From the NCBI GenBank assembly GCA_051861205.1, contig JBHYDC010000008.1:62001-126000 (forward strand): 64,000 bases of DNA. The letters are read 5' to 3'. This document shows positions 61,626 to 64,000 of the stretch, piece after piece. How positions within the stretch are numbered: the first letter of the stretch is position 1; each line of letters starts with the position of its first letter. The notes under the pieces were generated by a model that searched no databases, was not told where the DNA came from, and saw only the letters and a program-made list of their open reading frames with translations. The position numbers were made by a program, and so were the translations under genes. This DNA comes from JBHYDC01 sp051861205 (lineage in GTDB: Bacteria; Pseudomonadota; Alphaproteobacteria; Rhizobiales; Pleomorphomonadaceae).

Positions 61626-61829
61626 CTACCCCGTGGGGGCGTCGACATCCCCGTTCGGCGTGTCGTCGGTGTCCGGCAAGGTCCCGGCTCCGGGCGTCTT
61701 GGAGGCGTTCTGGAGCGCGGGGTCGGCGTGTGGCCCGGCGGGAGGCTGATCGTGTTTGGCGGGCGGTTTGTGCGGGGCGTGCGGGTCTTCGTTGGAGAGC
61801 GGCTCGTCATCGGTGGGCTGGGTAGACAT
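61626..61829 (-). CDS. Small Pro/Asp-rich hydrophilic protein
   Basis: The 67-residue frame starts MSTQPTDDEPLSNEDPHAPH and continues PPAKHDQPPAGPHADPALQN. It is rich in Pro, Asp, His and Ala, acidic, with no hydrophobic segment, so it is probably disordered. It starts at ATG 61829, a few bases after GCGAGGG. I do not know a named family, and the codon use looks coding. It lies between the yegD-like and hyi genes, all on the same strand. Similar small Pro-rich proteins are often annotated as hypothetical. Confidence 0.6.
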   Translation of the reverse strand: MSTQPTDDEPLSNEDPHAPHKPPAKHDQPPAGPHADPALQNASKTPGAGTLPDTDDTPNGDVDAPTG

Positions 61830-61894
61830 GGGGAAACCCTCGCGAAATAGCGGTTACCCTTTGAACCGGCGAGCGCCCATGGCGTTCCCGCGCC

Positions 61895-63145
61895 TCAACC
61901 GCCGTAACGCCGCCCTGCTTCGATGGTGAGGCCCATGCCGACCGAGCCGAAGGTATCGCCCTCCACCACACGGGCCGAGGGGACCGTGGCGACGATGGCG
62001 GTGCGGACGTGGGAGAGGCGCGTCGAGCCACCGGTCAGGAACACCGCATCGATATCGGCAGCGCTAACGCTCGCTTGCACCAGGCAGGTGCCGACGCGTT
62101 CGGCGATGCGGGTTGCGAGCGTTTCGGTGTGGCCGACGAGGCCGTCGTGGTCGGCGGCGGCAGAGAGGCCGCGCTCGATCGCGGCGAGATCGATGAGCGC
62201 GCTCCCGGCTTCGGCAACGCCGATCTTGGCGGCTTCCACATCGATCGCCAGCGCATGACCGCGCTCGTCCTCAACAGCGCGGGCAAGGCGGGCGACGAGG
62301 TGTGGCGAGACGGCGTCGCGCTCGACGTCGCGAATGGACCGCATCACCTTGGGGTCGTAGAGCCGGTTGATGCTTGACCAGGTGGCAAGGTCGTGAAACC
62401 AGGTGGAGGGCACATCGAGCCCGGCGCGCTTCATGGCGGAGCGATAGCCAAGCAGCGGCATGACGACGCCAAGGCTGAGCTGGCGATCGAAATCGGTGCC
62501 GCCGATCCGTATGCCGTCGTTCGCGAGGATGTCGGCGGAGCGATCGTCCAGGCGGCGGCGATCGGGACCGAGACGAACGATTGAGAAGTCCGAGGTGCCG
62601 CCTCCGATGTCGGCGATCAGCGCGAGTTCCTCCCCCGCGATCTGGCGCTCATAGTCGAGGCTGGCGGCGATCGGCTCGAACTGGAACGACACCTCGGTGA
62701 AGCCGATTTCGCGGGCGATGGCGGCCAGCGTGTCCTCGGCGCGGCGGTCGCCGTCCGGGTCGCCGTCGACGAAATGGACGGGACGGCCGTGAACGACGCG
62801 GTCGATCGAGCCGCCGGCATGAACCTCGGCGCGGCGCTTTACCTCGGCAAGGTAGTGCGCGATCACCTCACGGAACCGCACACGGCGGCGGCCGACCTGA
62901 GTGGTTTCGTCGATGAGGCTACTGCCGAGCACGGACTTGAGGCTGCGCATGAGGCGGCCCGGCAGACCGCCGACATAGCTGCCCATCGCCGCGCGCCCGA
63001 TCGTCTCGCTGCCGTCGCGGCCGTAGAAGATCGCGCTGGGGACGGTGACGTGATCGCCCTCAAGGGGCGCGAGCACGGGAGCGCCGCTCCGGATCAGGCC
63101 GAGCGTGGTGTTGGACGTCCCGAAATCGAGGCCGGCGGCGATCAT
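61895..63145 (-). CDS. Hsp70 family protein (YegD-like)
   Basis: This 416-residue actin-fold ATPase is related to the DnaK nucleotide-binding domain only. The phosphate-1 loop is GLDFGTSNTTLGLI near residues 5-18. ALIADIGGGTSDFSIVRLGP near 190-209 is phosphate-2. FLTGGSTRLSHVRTAIVATV near 361-380 is the adenosine motif. The substrate-binding domain of DnaK is absent, as in E. coli YegD. It is presumed to be a chaperone or ATPase of unknown client. Starts at ATG 63145 (MIAAGLDFG). The upstream extensin gene is on the same strand with a 78-base gap. Confidence 0.9.
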   Translation of the reverse strand: MIAAGLDFGTSNTTLGLIRSGAPVLAPLEGDHVTVPSAIFYGRDGSETIGRAAMGSYVGGLPGRLMRSLKSVLGSSLIDETTQVGRRRVRFREVIAHYLAEVKRRAEVHAGGSIDRVVHGRPVHFVDGDPDGDRRAEDTLAAIAREIGFTEVSFQFEPIAASLDYERQIAGEELALIADIGGGTSDFSIVRLGPDRRRLDDRSADILANDGIRIGGTDFDRQLSLGVVMPLLGYRSAMKRAGLDVPSTWFHDLATWSSINRLYDPKVMRSIRDVERDAVSPHLVARLARAVEDERGHALAIDVEAAKIGVAEAGSALIDLAAIERGLSAAADHDGLVGHTETLATRIAERVGTCLVQASVSAADIDAVFLTGGSTRLSHVRTAIVATVPSARVVEGDTFGSVGMGLTIEAGRRYGG

Positions 63146-63223
63146 GGCAATACTCCGAAGGGCGCCTTCGATACAGCGGACGCCGCGAAGGATCCAGAGC
63201 GCGGGATGAAATAGGGAGCGCGG

Positions 63224-64000
63224 TCAGTGATCGGAGTAGTCGCCGACCGAACCGGTGATATCCGAATATCCGCCCTGGATGGGCTGCGGGCCGACGTTCC
63301 AGCCGACCGGCGGCGGTTCTGAAAGACCGGCGGCGGGGGTGCAGATGTAACCGGGCGGACAGCCCGGCGGCTGCGGCGCGCTGTAAACCTCTTGAGGAAC
63401 AGCGGCCTGACCATAGGCAGGATCGCCGGGAACGGTTTCAATCGTTCCGGGCGGCAGCATGGATCCGTCGGCCGCTTCGATCGACTGGGGCAGGACGCGC
63501 GGCCAGCCCTGCATCTGCGGATCGGCGGATGCGACCGGCATATCCTCGGGATAGGGCTGATACACGGGCGGGAATTGACCCGGCGCCGGCATAACCGGGT
63601 TGGGCTTGCAATAGCGGCGCGTGCCGGCGTTGTCGTGCCGGGCCAGATCAAGATGGAGATGATCCTCGTGGAGCCCGTCGGAACCGGGTCCGAGCACCGT
63701 GGTGAAGGGTCCACAGGCGCCGGCATGGACCTGGCGCAGGAAAGCCCGGTCGGCTTCATCGCCGCGCCAGCCCTTGCGCACGGTCACGGTATAGCCGTTG
63801 GCGAGAACGACCCCGGCAAAATCAAAAGCGTTTGCGAAGGCGTGCTCGGACAGGCGCGCGCCGGGAATGTTGTTGCGAGTACGGCAGTTATAGGTGCCCA
63901 TCGATTTGATCTCGACGACCGGAACGCCGTAGCGCTCGTAGGCGGCGGGCATGACGCTATCGCGAACCCAGCTTTCAAGCGCTGCCGTCATAGGGCAGGA
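63224..64000 (-). CDS. Extensin-family protein (DUF882/ExtensinC-like), 5' end outside the window
   Basis: The reading frame is open to the right edge, and the residues before the first Met (CP-MTAALESWVRDSVMP) fit the family, so the true start lies beyond 64000. The domain shows SMGTYNCRTRNNIPGARLSE near the middle with HAFANAFDFAGVVLANG after it, and DGLHEDHLHLDLARHDNAG, the His/Asp metal motif of the extensin-like C-terminal (peptidase M15-like) fold. A Pro/Tyr-rich tail follows (MPAPGQFPPVYQPYPEDMPV). Probable periplasmic cell-wall protein, likely with a signal peptide outside the window. Confidence 0.85.
   Translation of the reverse strand, partial: SCPMTAALESWVRDSVMPAAYERYGVPVVEIKSMGTYNCRTRNNIPGARLSEHAFANAFDFAGVVLANGYTVTVRKGWRGDEADRAFLRQVHAGACGPFTTVLGPGSDGLHEDHLHLDLARHDNAGTRRYCKPNPVMPAPGQFPPVYQPYPEDMPVASADPQMQGWPRVLPQSIEAADGSMLPPGTIETVPGDPAYGQAAVPQEVYSAPQPPGCPPGYICTPAAGLSEPPPVGWNVGPQPIQGGYSDITGSVGDYSDH

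Overview
The window is high-GC, densely packed chromosomal DNA. It most likely comes from an alphaproteobacterium of the Hyphomicrobiales (rhizobial) type. The reasons are gene style and content: a PmtA-type phospholipid methyltransferase, an extensin-family protein, DUF4142 exported proteins, a GlgE/TreS/GlgB glucan operon, a BadF-type amino-sugar kinase with NagA and MurQ, and intergenic repeats of the form CCCCTTGTGGGGTCGCGAAG. No rRNA, tRNA, CRISPR array, prophage or transposase was seen. The assignment rests on recognition, not on a search.

Layout. 1-3.1 kb: the end of an acyl-CoA dehydrogenase, Sua5, a histone-deacetylase-family hydrolase and a PmtA-like methyltransferase. 3.1-6.0 kb: two broken genes on the minus strand (an exported protein with an in-frame TGA; a patatin-like lipoprotein with a frame change and an in-frame TAG) and an intact TetR regulator. 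Paired near-identical operators stand before both broken genes. 6-11.5 kb: acyl-CoA ligase, class III aminotransferase, CorA and a GNAT acetyltransferase. 11.7-24 kb: sugar and amino-sugar metabolism. An FGGY kinase is followed by a minus-strand run (murQ, binding protein, two permeases, Gfo/Idh oxidoreductase, ABC ATPase). This run diverges from nagK-gntR-SIS isomerase/deaminase-nagA. Repeated TTGGTATTA-type sites lie in the shared promoter region.

24-28.9 kb: cupin protein, a 27-residue membrane peptide, a YghZ-type aldo-keto reductase, a GH13 alpha-glucosidase, an internally deleted DUF4142 protein and an SRPBCC membrane protein. 29-33.2 kb: four overlapping minus-strand genes make a membrane module: a coiled-coil/multi-TM protein, a vWA-like anchored protein, a MotA/ZorA-like channel protein with a coiled-coil tail, and a MotB/ZorB-like protein with an OmpA-type domain. 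This is the best candidate here for an uncharacterised system. 33.4-45.1 kb: stand-alone receiver domain, glutathionyl-hydroquinone reductase, a Gly/Gln/Tyr-rich BON protein, an HPF-cold-shock fusion, a P-type cation ATPase, a MltB-type transglycosylase, a 25-residue ORF whose ribosome site matches the whole 16S 3' tail, a YaiI family protein, DUF4142, a Bcr/CflA transporter and an SDR.

45.2-58.9 kb: one compact operon, glgE-treS/mak-glgB-malQ-ppc. TreS interconverts trehalose and maltose, the fused maltokinase makes maltose-1-phosphate, GlgE extends glucan from it, GlgB branches it, MalQ rearranges linear glucans, and PEP carboxylase is encoded last. 58.9-64 kb: Zn-alcohol dehydrogenase, a small membrane protein, hydroxypyruvate isomerase, a small Pro-rich protein, a YegD-like Hsp70 and an extensin-family protein cut by the window edge.
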